From Clostridia bacterium (GTDB lineage: Bacteria > Bacillota_A > Clostridia > Oscillospirales > CAG-272), in the NCBI GenBank assembly GCA_017632155.1, contig JAGBRZ010000236.1, forward strand, positions 1 through 32,511: a DNA stretch of 32,511 nt. The letters run 5' to 3'. Of this stretch, positions 16,307 through 24,512 are shown piece after piece. Numbering within the stretch: the stretch's first letter is position 1; the number at the start of each line of letters is the position of its first letter. The notes under the pieces were generated by a model. The model was not told the DNA's origin. It did not search any database and saw only the letters and a program-made list of their open reading frames with translations. The position numbers were made by a program, and so were the translations under genes.

Positions 16307-16975
16307 TCAAAGAATTCCTTTCTTATAGAGAATTCTTGCGACCGCTACCGTGAAGAGAACTCCGACGGGAACCATAATTCCGACGGTCGATGCGTTGAGC
16401 GCGGGAACGAAGATAAAGAGTGCGAGCATTAGAATGATCGGAGCGATCGAGAGCTTGAGGTTCTTGGAAACGAAGACGACCGCAAGTCCGCCGAAGAGGG
16501 CAGGCAGGATCATATCAAAGGCAGGCTCCAGCACGGGGGATTCGAGCAGAGGAGTCAAGGGAACGATGCAGATGACACCGACGACGATGATGAGCGTCGT
16601 AACGATGCTCGATACGGCAATCGCGATGGTGGAGATGACCTCTCCCTCTTCGTCCGAGGCTTTCACGCCCGCGCGCTCCATTGCGTCGATGGCGCAGGGG
16701 AGCTTGAGGTTCGAGATGTTACCCGTGACGAAGGAGAGGTAAGTACCTCCCGCTCCGAGCATCGGGACGTAGGTGAAGATTTCCACAATTCCGACCGCCC
16801 AATACATCGGTGCGGTGGCGAGAATGCCCTTGATGAGGATTTCGGTATTCGGAAGGACTCCGAAGATCAGCGAGAGGAGCAGAGGGAAGCAGAGAAGGAC
16901 CGTGCCTACGACGATGCCCCAAATTCTTCCCGAGCGGTGGACGCTTTCCATATATGTAAGATTTTGCTTTTTCAT
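16307..16975 (-). CDS. Integral membrane protein, partner of the DUF5058 protein
   Basis: The protein has 222 residues with about five or six hydrophobic helices (for example WGIVVGTVLLCFPLLLSLIF, YWAVGIVEIFTYVPML, a long Ile/Val helix in the middle, and two at the C-terminus). Conserved-looking loops are GAGGTYLSFVTGNISNLKLPCA and the acidic DEEGEVISTIAI. I recall this protein type next to DUF5058 proteins in many Clostridia. It starts one base after the DUF5058 gene, so the two are translationally coupled and probably form one membrane complex, perhaps a transporter. The substrate is unknown. Confidence 0.75.
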   Translation of the reverse strand: MKKQNLTYMESVHRSGRIWGIVVGTVLLCFPLLLSLIFGVLPNTEILIKGILATAPMYWAVGIVEIFTYVPMLGAGGTYLSFVTGNISNLKLPCAIDAMERAGVKASDEEGEVISTIAIAVSSIVTTLIIVVGVICIVPLTPLLESPVLEPAFDMILPALFGGLAVVFVSKNLKLSIAPIILMLALFIFVPALNASTVGIMVPVGVLFTVAVARILYKKGIL

Positions 16976-16976
16976 A

Positions 16977-17717
16977 TCAGTTACCTCCGAGAAGCATCGT
17001 AAAGGGGATTGCGGACGCCATGCCGAGGATCAGACTCATCGGAAGCGCGTAGTCGGTCAGCCAGCGGATGTTTGCCTTGGTGGCAATCGTTCCGCAGATC
17101 GCCATGACGACAGCGGATACTGCCATCACGCAAACGGGGATCAGTCCCGAGGTGTCACCGCTGAAAACAAGTCCGACGTCGCAGAAAACGTAGCCGAGGA
17201 AGGCGGAGATCATACCGAGGAACATTGCGTTGTTGAAAATCTCGCCCCATTTTTTGTCCTTCATTCCAACTTTGGAAAGACCGCTTTGAATGCGCTTTGT
17301 GACGAAGGGAACGAAAACGAGTCCTGCGGCAATACCGACCGTCATAACCCACGCAATCGTGATGAAGATCGAGGGGTCGGTGATGGTGGTCGAGGCGCTC
17401 ATTCCTGCCGCTTCAAGCGCGTTGCCTGCCGCGACGGTTTCGTAGGTGATCGATCCGATGACCGAAAGACGAAGCCACGGGAGTGCCACGCCAAGGCTCT
17501 TGGAGAGAGCGACGACGCCGACGAGAACGGCAACGGCGGGGGCAATCGTAAAGATGGCGGCGGACGAGATGGTTTTCTTCACGGTGTCCTTTGCGATGCC
17601 GAGCTGCTTTGCTCGCTTCATCGCACGGAAGAGGAAGAAGAAGGACTGCGCGAGCACGAGCAGGATGATCGCGCCGACGATGATGTAAAGAATTGGATGA
17701 TTGACGTTGAATTTCAC
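16977..17717 (-). CDS. DUF5058 family membrane protein
   Basis: The protein has 246 residues with about seven hydrophobic helices. The first is HPILYIIVGAIILLVLAQSFFF. The segment FTIAPAVAVLVGVVALSKSLG, then PWLRLSVIGS, is the part I recognise as DUF5058, from memory. Its start overlaps the PAP2 gene stop by four bases (ATGA). With its partner it likely forms a membrane transporter or channel, possibly for amino acids or small peptides given the M20 peptidase in the same operon. No direct evidence for the substrate is visible. Confidence 0.75.
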   Translation of the reverse strand: MKFNVNHPILYIIVGAIILLVLAQSFFFLFRAMKRAKQLGIAKDTVKKTISSAAIFTIAPAVAVLVGVVALSKSLGVALPWLRLSVIGSITYETVAAGNALEAAGMSASTTITDPSIFITIAWVMTVGIAAGLVFVPFVTKRIQSGLSKVGMKDKKWGEIFNNAMFLGMISAFLGYVFCDVGLVFSGDTSGLIPVCVMAVSAVVMAICGTIATKANIRWLTDYALPMSLILGMASAIPFTMLLGGN

Positions 17718-18670
17718 TTTGTTACCTCACTTTTTTCGGCATCCTTTTTGCCAAGCTTTGCAAAATATCGGAAGGTCATCGGCCAGAGCACGCCGCCGAC
17801 GATGACCATCAGGAAATAGCGCACCAGACGCGCCCACGAATCTGCGGGAAGGATCGCGTCGAGCGGGAAGCGCATCAGCTCCTTGACGGCAAGTACGAGT
17901 CCGATGCCGCCGACCGCCTTCAGAATTTGTGCCCACCAGACGGCGCGTGTGTCAAATTTCGTCCACTTGAGATCCACCGTGTAGACGAAGATCAGTCCGA
18001 AGACGCAACCCGTCAGCGTAAAGCCGTTCTTCTGCGCCGACTCGAGATTGTGAATGTTTTCGGGCAGATAGGCGCTTGCGGGGAACTCGTAAAGACAGAT
18101 GAAGGCAAGATACGCGAGCATCAGTCCTACGAGCGTAAAGATGATCGTGTACATCAGCTTCGGGGAGTGCTCCGCCTTGCGGAAGAGCGGCGCTCCGACG
18201 AAGATCATAATGAGAGCAATTCCGATCGATACGAGAACGTCAGCGGGCGTGTGAACGCCGAGATACATTCTCGAGAGGGGAACGAGAACGCAAAGTGCAA
18301 TCATTGCGATGCGGAGCCAGCGCTGCTTGTTCCAGAGCGCCAGACCGCCGAAAAGACCGACCGAGGTCTGCGTGTGTCCGCTGGGGAAGGAGTAGCCCGA
18401 CGCCGCCTCTCGCGCCGATTCCACGATCGGGAAATTCGGATCTCTTACCCACGGACGGGGGATGCGGAAGAGCATTTTTAAAAATTGGTTGAGGAGCGTA
18501 CCGACAAAGCCGACCGAGAGAAGATAATAGCCCTGATACTTACTGATGCACCAGAAGACGATCATTCCCACCGCCATAAAGACGGTTTCTTCTCCGCAAA
18601 GCGTGATCACCGAAAAGATCGCGTCGAGCACGGGATTGCGAAGCTCCTGTAAAAAATACAAAAACGGCAT
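17714..18670 (-). CDS. PAP2-family membrane phosphatase
   Basis: The protein has 318 residues with multiple membrane helices. All three phosphatase motifs are present: K.(6)RP in KMLFRIPRP, PSGH in GYSFPSGHTQTS, and SR.(5)H.(3)D in SRMYLGVHTPADV. It therefore should be active on lipid phosphates such as undecaprenyl pyrophosphate, phosphatidate or phosphatidylglycerophosphate, with the active site facing outside. An extra C-terminal membrane region of about 120 residues follows the core. It is the first gene of the four-gene operon, with its own promoter. The exact lipid substrate is not predictable from sequence. Confidence 0.88.
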   Translation of the reverse strand: MPFLYFLQELRNPVLDAIFSVITLCGEETVFMAVGMIVFWCISKYQGYYLLSVGFVGTLLNQFLKMLFRIPRPWVRDPNFPIVESAREAASGYSFPSGHTQTSVGLFGGLALWNKQRWLRIAMIALCVLVPLSRMYLGVHTPADVLVSIGIALIMIFVGAPLFRKAEHSPKLMYTIIFTLVGLMLAYLAFICLYEFPASAYLPENIHNLESAQKNGFTLTGCVFGLIFVYTVDLKWTKFDTRAVWWAQILKAVGGIGLVLAVKELMRFPLDAILPADSWARLVRYFLMVIVGGVLWPMTFRYFAKLGKKDAEKSEVTK

Positions 18671-18705
18671 AAAAATCCCTTTCTTTTTTATTTTTATTAT
18701 TCTTT

Positions 18706-18734
18706 ATTATAACATAGTTTTTGTGTTTTTGCAA
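18706..18734 (-). promoter_or_regulatory. Promoter of the PAP2-DUF5058-M20 operon
   Basis: On the minus strand TTGCAA (18734-18729), a 17-bp spacer and TATAAT (18711-18706). Confidence 0.75.
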
Positions 18735-18753
18735 TCGAATCGACAGAAAATAC

Positions 18754-18782
18754 TTGATTTTTGGGATAAAGTGTGATAAACT
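18754..18782 (+). promoter_or_regulatory. Promoter of smpB
   Basis: TTGATT (18754-18759), a 17-bp spacer and the extended -10 GTGTGATAAACT (hexamer 18777-18782). It is divergent from the PAP2 promoter. Confidence 0.7.
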
Positions 18783-18817
18783 ATAAAAGCAAATGATTTT
18801 GGAAAGGAGAGGGTAAG

Positions 18818-19294
18818 ATGGCGGAGAAACATACGGGATCGCGTACCATCGCGCAAAACCGTAAGGCGTGGCACGAATATTTCGTGGACGAGAAGTACGA
18901 AGCGGGAATTGCTCTCTTCGGAACCGAGGTCAAGAGCGTGAGGAACGGAGCGGTTAATCTCAAGGATGCCTACTGCTCGATCAAAAACGGAGAGCTTTTC
19001 GTGTTGGGAATGCATATCAGCCCCTACGAGAAGGGAAATATCTTCAACAGAGAGCCAAGACGCGAACGAAAGCTCCTGATGCATAAGAGGGAGATTATGA
19101 AGCTGACGGGCCTTGTGGCGCAAAAGGGATATACGCTTGTGCCGCTGTCGTTGTATTTCTCGGGCAAGAACGTCAAGGTCGAGATCGGACTTTGCCGAGG
19201 TAAGAAGCTGTACGATAAGCGAGATGCTGCGGCAGAGAAGGACGCAAGCAGAGAAATGGATCGACGGATGCGAGATCAGTCCAAATACGATTAA
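18818..19294 (+). CDS. smpB: SsrA-binding protein (tmRNA partner)
   Basis: The protein has 158 residues, full length. Conserved SmpB features are [13 protein letters not shown], the core E.GI.L.GTEVKS(V/I)R.G.VNLKDAY, PYEKGN with a nearby arginine cluster ([10 protein letters not shown]), and the lysine-rich C-terminal tail ([15 protein letters not shown]). SmpB carries tmRNA into the A site of stalled ribosomes and starts trans-translation. GGAAAGGAGAGG precedes the ATG. The gene lies 38 bp upstream of ssrA, the usual clostridial pairing. Confidence 0.96.
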   Translation: MAEKHTGSRTIAQNRKAWHEYFVDEKYEAGIALFGTEVKSVRNGAVNLKDAYCSIKNGELFVLGMHISPYEKGNIFNREPRRERKLLMHKREIMKLTGLVAQKGYTLVPLSLYFSGKNVKVEIGLCRGKKLYDKRDAAAEKDASREMDRRMRDQSKYD

Positions 19295-19332
19295 ACCTCT
19301 TCACGTTTCACTATTATTTTTTGCTTCAATTT

Positions 19333-19702
19333 GGGCCCGTAAAGGTTTCGACGGGGATTTTGAGGTATCATAAGCGGGTAGAGCCGGGCAATCTCTCCAA
19401 AGGCCTAACTTAAAATTAAACGCTAACAATAAAACTGTAGCAATGGCTGCCTAAGGGCAGTGCCGCGGCAATCATGTCGCCCGTTCCTCCGAGGAGTTTC
19501 GCGGCCTCGGACTGAGCGTCAAATGAGCGAAGCCCGTGCACCGATGGTTCGCCATTGAGTCGGTCACGCAAAAAATGGCTACCCAACGAAGAAGTCTGTC
19601 CGTTGACGGCTTTTGAGGGGAATTCTAAATAACGGACTGCACCCGGAGAAGGTGATATCAAGAGGTTTTCGGACAGGGGTTCGATTCCCCTCGGGTCCAC
19701 CA
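19333..19702 (+). ncRNA. ssrA: Transfer-messenger RNA (tmRNA)
   Basis: The 370-nt gene begins GGGCCCGTAAAGGTTTCGAC and ends GGTTCGATTCCCCTCGGGTCC, then ACCA. The 5' GGGCCCG pairs with 3' CGGGTCC (one G-U) as the alanyl acceptor stem, and the T-arm is intact. The tag reading frame starts with the resume codon GCT at 19422 and ends TAA at 19452-19454, encoding ANNKTVAMAA after the tRNA-borne alanine. The MAA end is slightly different from the common LAA. A strong terminator follows. The AT-rich island begins right after the 3' end. Confidence 0.97.
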
Positions 19703-19709
19703 GAACAAG

Positions 19710-19757
19710 CAAATCCGAACTGTTTCGTTACGACGGAACTGTTCGGATTTGTTTTTT
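19710..19757 (+). terminator. Terminator of ssrA
   Basis: CAAATCCGAAC (19710-19720) pairs with GTTCGGATTTG (19741-19751). The stem can extend inward almost to the loop with mismatches, and TTTTTT follows. Confidence 0.92.
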
Positions 19758-19781
19758 ACTTTGATTATCCATATTGAAACA

Positions 19782-19819
19782 CACCGCCGAGAGCGACCAA
19801 ACGGTTACTCTCGGCGGTG
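19782..19819 (-). terminator. Island hairpin repeat, copy 1 (end of methyltransferase gene)
   Basis: CACCGCCGAGAG pairs with CTCTCGGCGGTG around an inner segment with CGACC..GGTTA. It lies 11 bp past the methyltransferase stop. The same sequence, including the imperfect inner arm, recurs at 20837-20874 (inverted) and 28886-28913, so it is a repeated element as well as a terminator. Confidence 0.7.
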
Positions 19820-19830
19820 GTGTTATATAT

Positions 19831-20730
19831 TTATTTTTCGAATACGAGAATGCTACCTAATTTTTCATCCATCAGTCGCTTGTAAAATTTGAATCCAATG
19901 GCTCTTAAGTGCTCTTCTACACCTTCAGCAGATGTGTACATTCTTATTTGCTTTGCCCAATATATCATTTCTTCTTCGGAGAAACCGTATTGTTCAAATC
20001 TTGCATACGCTTGCATTTTATTAGTGTTCAAACAATGCAAAACGATTTTACCTCCAGGCATTAATACCCTATATGCCTCTTCTATGATCGTAGGAATTTC
20101 TCGGCATTCTTCTAATCCTGCATTACTACAAACCGATGTAAACATACAATCATCAAAAGGCAATTTCCATAACGATGTAGCAATACCTAAACCATTTATG
20201 TTATAATATTTAGCAAGGGCATCCGCGTTTTTTGCACAGACAAAATCTATATCAACACCCATATAATAATCGCGAGGTGTCATTTTACTCATTACAGTAT
20301 TTGTTCCGCCACCTGCACCTATCGTGAGTTCAAGAATACGATTCTCTTGTTGATGTAGGATATTATCCGTGTAGAAATTCCAAAATGAAGGATTATTTTC
20401 TTGCCATTTTGACGCTTGTTTGGCTTTTTGTTCTCCATTATCGATTTTAGAACTTATAGAAATAGCCTTAATCATCGAATTTGCATCAATATCATCACTA
20501 AGCTCATTTCTGCCCGAAATCCAAAAAGGCAGTCCGACCTTTGCATAGTTTTCTAATCGACAAATGAATTCTTCTTTATTTGGGATAACTGATTTGAAAA
20601 ACGATTCTTGATTCTTATGATAATTTTCAAAGTCGTGTGGATAAAATCTATCGCAATTCTGCTTTGTAAATGTCTTTAAGGCATCAATATCATCCCAAAA
20701 CAAAACTTCATCCAATGCATTCAAAATCAT
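19831..20730 (-). CDS. Class I SAM-dependent methyltransferase, target unknown
   Basis: The protein has 299 residues. The N-terminal ~110 residues are unrecognised and acidic/aromatic. A Rossmann-type methyltransferase domain follows, with motif I ILELTIGAGGGTN near residue 133, the acidic end of strand 2 in YMGVDIDFVCA, a motif IV-like segment (FTSVCSNAGLEECRE) and a post-I segment VLMPGGKIVLHCLN. The VLMPGGK form is typical of Methyltransf_11/25-type enzymes acting on small molecules. AAGGAG lies nine bases before the ATG. It has its own promoter and is bracketed by inverted copies of the island hairpin. Its role with the neighbouring exporter genes is unknown; modification of an exported compound or of a drug target are both open. 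Confidence 0.8.
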   Translation of the reverse strand: MILNALDEVLFWDDIDALKTFTKQNCDRFYPHDFENYHKNQESFFKSVIPNKEEFICRLENYAKVGLPFWISGRNELSDDIDANSMIKAISISSKIDNGEQKAKQASKWQENNPSFWNFYTDNILHQQENRILELTIGAGGGTNTVMSKMTPRDYYMGVDIDFVCAKNADALAKYYNINGLGIATSLWKLPFDDCMFTSVCSNAGLEECREIPTIIEEAYRVLMPGGKIVLHCLNTNKMQAYARFEQYGFSEEEMIYWAKQIRMYTSAEGVEEHLRAIGFKFYKRLMDEKLGSILVFEK

Positions 20731-20759
20731 CTGACAGCACTCCTTTTTTGATTTCGTAA

Positions 20760-20788
20760 ATTATAGCATATTAATTTTGCAAATACAA
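20760..20788 (-). promoter_or_regulatory. Promoter of the methyltransferase gene
   Basis: On the minus strand TTGTAT (20788-20783), a 17-bp spacer and TATAAT (20765-20760). Confidence 0.7.
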
Positions 20789-20791
20789 GAC

Positions 20792-20820
20792 TTGATTTTT
20801 TGCTGATTTTGTGGTATAAT
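20792..20820 (+). promoter_or_regulatory. Rightward promoter reading directly into a hairpin
   Basis: TTGATT (20792-20797), a 17-bp spacer and TATAAT (20815-20820). The predicted start lies about 10 bp before the hairpin at 20837-20874. No open frame follows on this strand, so any product would be a short non-coding RNA or antisense to the end of the exporter gene. Confidence 0.5.
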
Positions 20821-20836
20821 ATATGTGTAAATATTT

Positions 20837-20874
20837 CACCGTCGAGAGTAACCAAACGGTCGCTCTCGGCGGTG
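20837..20874. repeat. Island hairpin repeat, copy 2 (inverted)
   Basis: The reverse complement matches copy 1 (19782-19819) almost throughout both arms, with the loop inverted. It lies 56 bp after the leftward exporter gene and may terminate it, though the minus-strand T-tract is poor. On the plus strand TCTTTCTT follows. Confidence 0.65.
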
Positions 20875-20930
20875 TCTTTCTTACACTTGCTTTTTGACAA
20901 TGCAGTTTTCAAGCATTCTTAAATGCCGTA

Positions 20931-22715
20931 TCAAATATATTTACTTGCTTGCAAGTTAAACAGCTCGGCATATTTGCCGTTTTGCTTCAGTAGGTCAAAA
21001 TGCGAGCCTTGTTCGATAATGTGTCCGTCACCGATAACGAGAATCTTATCGGCGAGAGTGGTGTTTGAAAGACGGTGCGAGATTGTGACCGAGCTTTTGC
21101 CTTCGCTCAAATGATAGAGTTGTTCAAATATTCTGTCCTCTGAGATTGGGTCAAGCGCGGCAGAGGGTTCATCGAGTATCATATATTCACTATCCTTGAA
21201 GTATGCACGGGCAAGTCCTACAAGCTGCCATTGACCGCCCAAAAGGTCTTTGCCGTTGTCTGCATAGTAACGACCGAGAACGCTGTCAAAGCCGTTCTCC
21301 CAATTTTTAATGACCTCACTTGCGCCGCTGATGTCGCAAGCCTTTTTCAATTTTTCATCATTGAACCGCTCGTTAAAGTCGGATAGTGCAATAATCTCAC
21401 GGAGAGGCAAGCAGTAGGTGACATAATCTTGGAATAGGACACCGAACACCTTACGAACAGCGTAAATATCGTACTCCTTCAGATCTACGCCGTCGAGCTT
21501 GATGCATCCCTCCTCGGGATCGTAAAAGCGGAACATCAGCTTTATAATCGTAGATTTACCTGCACCGTTAAGTCCTATCAGACCGATCTTTTCGTGAGGT
21601 TCAATAGTAAAGGAGCAATCCTTCAGCATGTACTGCTCTGCATTGGGATAGCGGAAGGATACATTACAGAATTCAATCTCCGGATTGTTCGACGGCTTCA
21701 GTGTTCCGCTCTTTTCCACCTCGGGTTCAATATCCATAAACTCTTGAAGCTCGATCAGACGGGTGTTATCGTTAAGAAATTTATTAACCTTATTCATCAA
21801 CAATTGAGATTGGCTTCGTAAGCGCGATACCATACTAAGATTGTATTGCAGATCACCGATACCGATGTGCTTATTTATAACATCGAACACCGATACCGTC
21901 AGCACCAAGAATTCGCTGGATACGTTCACGATCATAATCAGCGTATTGATGATGTTGTGCTTGATATCCTCTGTTTTATTGATTTTATAAAGCTTCTGCC
22001 ACGTTTCCTTATACTTACCGATAAAGTAAGAGCCGATATTATTCAGCTTAACCTCAAACTGAACATTGTCGTTGAAGAATACATCACGGTAATAATCCTT
22101 TTTGCGATTATCGCGGAGCTGTTCTTTTTCCATTTGAAGCTTGCGCTCGGTACGCTTTTTATTGTAAAGCATAAATGGAATCAAAAGCACGAGCGTAACA
22201 AGACCGAGCCACCATTTGTATGTGCAAACAATAATAAGTGTTGCTACCACATTGATAAACGCGGAAATGATGTCAAAGACAAGCCACGACATATTCATCA
22301 TCGTGAGAAAATTATTTCTCGCGTGTCTGACCTTATCGCCCATTTTTGCAGAATCGAAGAAAGACAGATCCATCCGCGAGGTCTTATCCATCATCACGGC
22401 ATCAATGTAAAACTTCAATTCGTCACTATATCGGTCTTGAACGTAATTATCAAATTGGTCTATCAAGTAGGTAGCTAATTGCAGGGCGAGGTAAATAGTT
22501 AAACATACGATTACGGTATGCTTACTATTTCCAAAATCTACAACGCCGTTAAGCACTTCTTTCCACAGCCATAGATTCACAAGCGGTATTAGCGTTGTGA
22601 ACATCAGAATTACAAGCTTCATGGAAAAATAGAATTTTGAGGCAAGGAAACAGGTCTTAATGCCGAACCATACGTTTTTGAAAAGTCCGGAAAAGAAAGT
22701 CTTTATTTTATTCAT
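20931..22715 (-). CDS. ABC exporter half-transporter (membrane plus ATPase), second subunit
   Basis: The protein has 594 residues. About six membrane helices occupy residues 1-310 and the nucleotide-binding domain about 345-590. Walker A is GLNGAGKST near residue 384, the signature is LLGGQWQ (normally LSGGQ), Walker B is YMILDEPSAALD, and the H-loop is SHR. The GQWQ form and overall length resemble exporters of lantibiotics and other peptides. It starts one base after the preceding ABC gene, so the two probably form a heterodimer in the membrane, as in BmrCD-type drug exporters. Lys-Thr-Phe-rich N-terminus without peptidase domain, so no leader cleavage is expected. Confidence 0.9.
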   Translation of the reverse strand: MNKIKTFFSGLFKNVWFGIKTCFLASKFYFSMKLVILMFTTLIPLVNLWLWKEVLNGVVDFGNSKHTVIVCLTIYLALQLATYLIDQFDNYVQDRYSDELKFYIDAVMMDKTSRMDLSFFDSAKMGDKVRHARNNFLTMMNMSWLVFDIISAFINVVATLIIVCTYKWWLGLVTLVLLIPFMLYNKKRTERKLQMEKEQLRDNRKKDYYRDVFFNDNVQFEVKLNNIGSYFIGKYKETWQKLYKINKTEDIKHNIINTLIMIVNVSSEFLVLTVSVFDVINKHIGIGDLQYNLSMVSRLRSQSQLLMNKVNKFLNDNTRLIELQEFMDIEPEVEKSGTLKPSNNPEIEFCNVSFRYPNAEQYMLKDCSFTIEPHEKIGLIGLNGAGKSTIIKLMFRFYDPEEGCIKLDGVDLKEYDIYAVRKVFGVLFQDYVTYCLPLREIIALSDFNERFNDEKLKKACDISGASEVIKNWENGFDSVLGRYYADNGKDLLGGQWQLVGLARAYFKDSEYMILDEPSAALDPISEDRIFEQLYHLSEGKSSVTISHRLSNTTLADKILVIGDGHIIEQGSHFDLLKQNGKYAELFNLQASKYI

Positions 22716-22716
22716 A

Positions 22717-24507
22717 TCAATCGCCCTCCTTTACCGTGTACTTTTCGCGCTGGAGGTTATAAAGCTTGGCATATAGACCGTCAAGCGCAACAAGCTCGTC
22801 GTGAGTGCCTTGCTCCGTAATCTTTCCTCCGTCAAGAACGATGATCTTATTAGACATACGGGCACTTGAAATACGGTGAGAAATCATAATACCCGTTTTG
22901 CCATCGGATATGGATTCAAAGTTCTTAAATATCCGATCTTCCGCCTCGGCGTCAAGTGCTGCCGAGGGCTCGTCAAAAATGATAATGGGAGCATTTTTGA
23001 AATACGCTCGGGAAAGCGCGATCTTTTGCCATTGGCCTTTAGAAAGCTCCGTACCGTTATCCGCAAATTGGCGAGTCATAAAAGAATCAAGTCCGTTTTC
23101 GAGCTTTGGCTGAATATCTTCATATACACCGCTTTGCATCAGTACCCCTTCAATTTCATTGCTATTATCCATACGTTCAAGCGAGGAAAGCGCAATGTTT
23201 TCTCGCAAGGTCAGCGGATACTGCACAAAGCTTTGGAACAGTGCAGAAAACAACTTTCGAACATCACGCATATCGTAGTCGGACATTGGATAGCCGTTGA
23301 TCAGAATTTGCCCGGACTCGATCTCATAAAGACCAAGCATCAATTTGATGATCGTGGATTTTCCCGAGCCGTTAATACCAACAATGGATAGCTTATCACC
23401 CTTGTTGAGCGTAAAAGAAACTCCGGTCAACACGTATTTATCGGTATGCGGATATTTGAAGCATACGTTATCGAAAGCGAGGCTTTCAAAGGCTTCAAGC
23501 TTTCGTGTGCCACCCGTTTGTTCCGTCTTTATTGCGAAGAATTCAAACAACTTGCCCATCAAATCAGATATGCGACTTACTACATCGGTAGTCATCCAAG
23601 TAGCGCGCCAAAAAGAATTTGAAACGCTATGCGCAAACCCGATATAGAGCGCAACATCACCGATGCCAATTGCTCCGTTTACCGCCTTATAGATTACGTA
23701 TGCAATAAATACGATCTCTCCGCTCCTGCGAAACAGTTCAATACCAAGCGAACCGTGAAGCACCTTTTTGTCAAGCGCTTTGTTGGCTTTGATATAGTCC
23801 TTCTTTTCCTCGTCATAACGCGCCTTGATAGCATCGGTAAGATCGTACATTCTCACGTCTTTTGCAGGCCAAGCATCCGTGAGCATCCAACGATAGTAAT
23901 GGAATTTGCGAACGTCGGGGGCTGTTTTTTCACGCAGCTCTTCCGATTTGCGGGCGTAATATTCGTTGAATATAATGCTTGGTATCGTAAATGCCAAGAA
24001 CATCAGCGAAAATCCAAGGGAGAATACTGCGAGTGTCGTAAATGCAACAACGAAGGTATAAAGAGAAGATATAATATCGGTAAGTCGAAATATCAAAAAC
24101 ACGGATGTAAATTCCATATACCTTACTTCGTCGATCTGATCCTTTCCCTTGGAGGAATCAAGAACATCCATAGGCAGTTCCGAGAGCTTTTCCACTAATC
24201 GACATTGGTACAAGTGTCGTGCCTTTTGGTCAATGGTGCTTTTGACCAAGTCCTTTGCCGATGTAATTCCTTGATTTACTACCAAAGAAAGACCGTATAT
24301 GATAACCACCGCAAGCACCTTTTCTATTTCAGGTGTTGCTACGGTTAATGCATCCAAAACGTATTTCAGCAAAAATGCAGACAACAACGGAAAAGACGTT
24401 GTAATCAACATCAATGCGAAATACAGAAAAATCATGAATTTGCTTGACTCAAAGATCAGATTCCAAGAGTAAGCAAAAGATTTAGAAGCCAATTTCAATC
24501 TATTCAT
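22717..24507 (-). CDS. ABC exporter half-transporter, first subunit
   Basis: The protein has 596 residues from ATG 24507, chosen because AGAGAGG lies eight bases upstream; ATG 24513 overlaps the previous stop and is possible. About six membrane helices are followed by an ATPase domain with Walker A GINGSGKST near residue 379, signature LSKGQWQ, Walker B IIIFDEPSAALD and H-loop SHR. The signatures of both subunits deviate from LSGGQ, so the two ATP sites may be unequal. It is coupled to the PF09818 ATPase gene upstream and the second subunit downstream. Cargo is unknown; a drug, a toxic peptide or a product of the island are all possible. Confidence 0.9.
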   Translation of the reverse strand: MNRLKLASKSFAYSWNLIFESSKFMIFLYFALMLITTSFPLLSAFLLKYVLDALTVATPEIEKVLAVVIIYGLSLVVNQGITSAKDLVKSTIDQKARHLYQCRLVEKLSELPMDVLDSSKGKDQIDEVRYMEFTSVFLIFRLTDIISSLYTFVVAFTTLAVFSLGFSLMFLAFTIPSIIFNEYYARKSEELREKTAPDVRKFHYYRWMLTDAWPAKDVRMYDLTDAIKARYDEEKKDYIKANKALDKKVLHGSLGIELFRRSGEIVFIAYVIYKAVNGAIGIGDVALYIGFAHSVSNSFWRATWMTTDVVSRISDLMGKLFEFFAIKTEQTGGTRKLEAFESLAFDNVCFKYPHTDKYVLTGVSFTLNKGDKLSIVGINGSGKSTIIKLMLGLYEIESGQILINGYPMSDYDMRDVRKLFSALFQSFVQYPLTLRENIALSSLERMDNSNEIEGVLMQSGVYEDIQPKLENGLDSFMTRQFADNGTELSKGQWQKIALSRAYFKNAPIIIFDEPSAALDAEAEDRIFKNFESISDGKTGIMISHRISSARMSNKIIVLDGGKITEQGTHDELVALDGLYAKLYNLQREKYTVKEGD

Positions 24508-24512
24508 TCGCA

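Noticed and set aside
14783..16432. Open frame of 549 codons opposite the M20 peptidase gene
   Set aside because: Same reason: the M20 motifs on the minus strand are complete, and the antisense frame crosses a terminator hairpin.
16773..17819. Open frame opposite the DUF5058 gene pair
   Set aside because: Its His/Arg/Asp-rich antisense composition shows it is a shadow of membrane-protein codons.
20727..20912. 61-codon frame ending in ATGA overlap with the methyltransferase start
   Set aside because: It begins with TTG without a ribosome binding site and runs through the island hairpin and the methyltransferase promoter, so it is non-coding.
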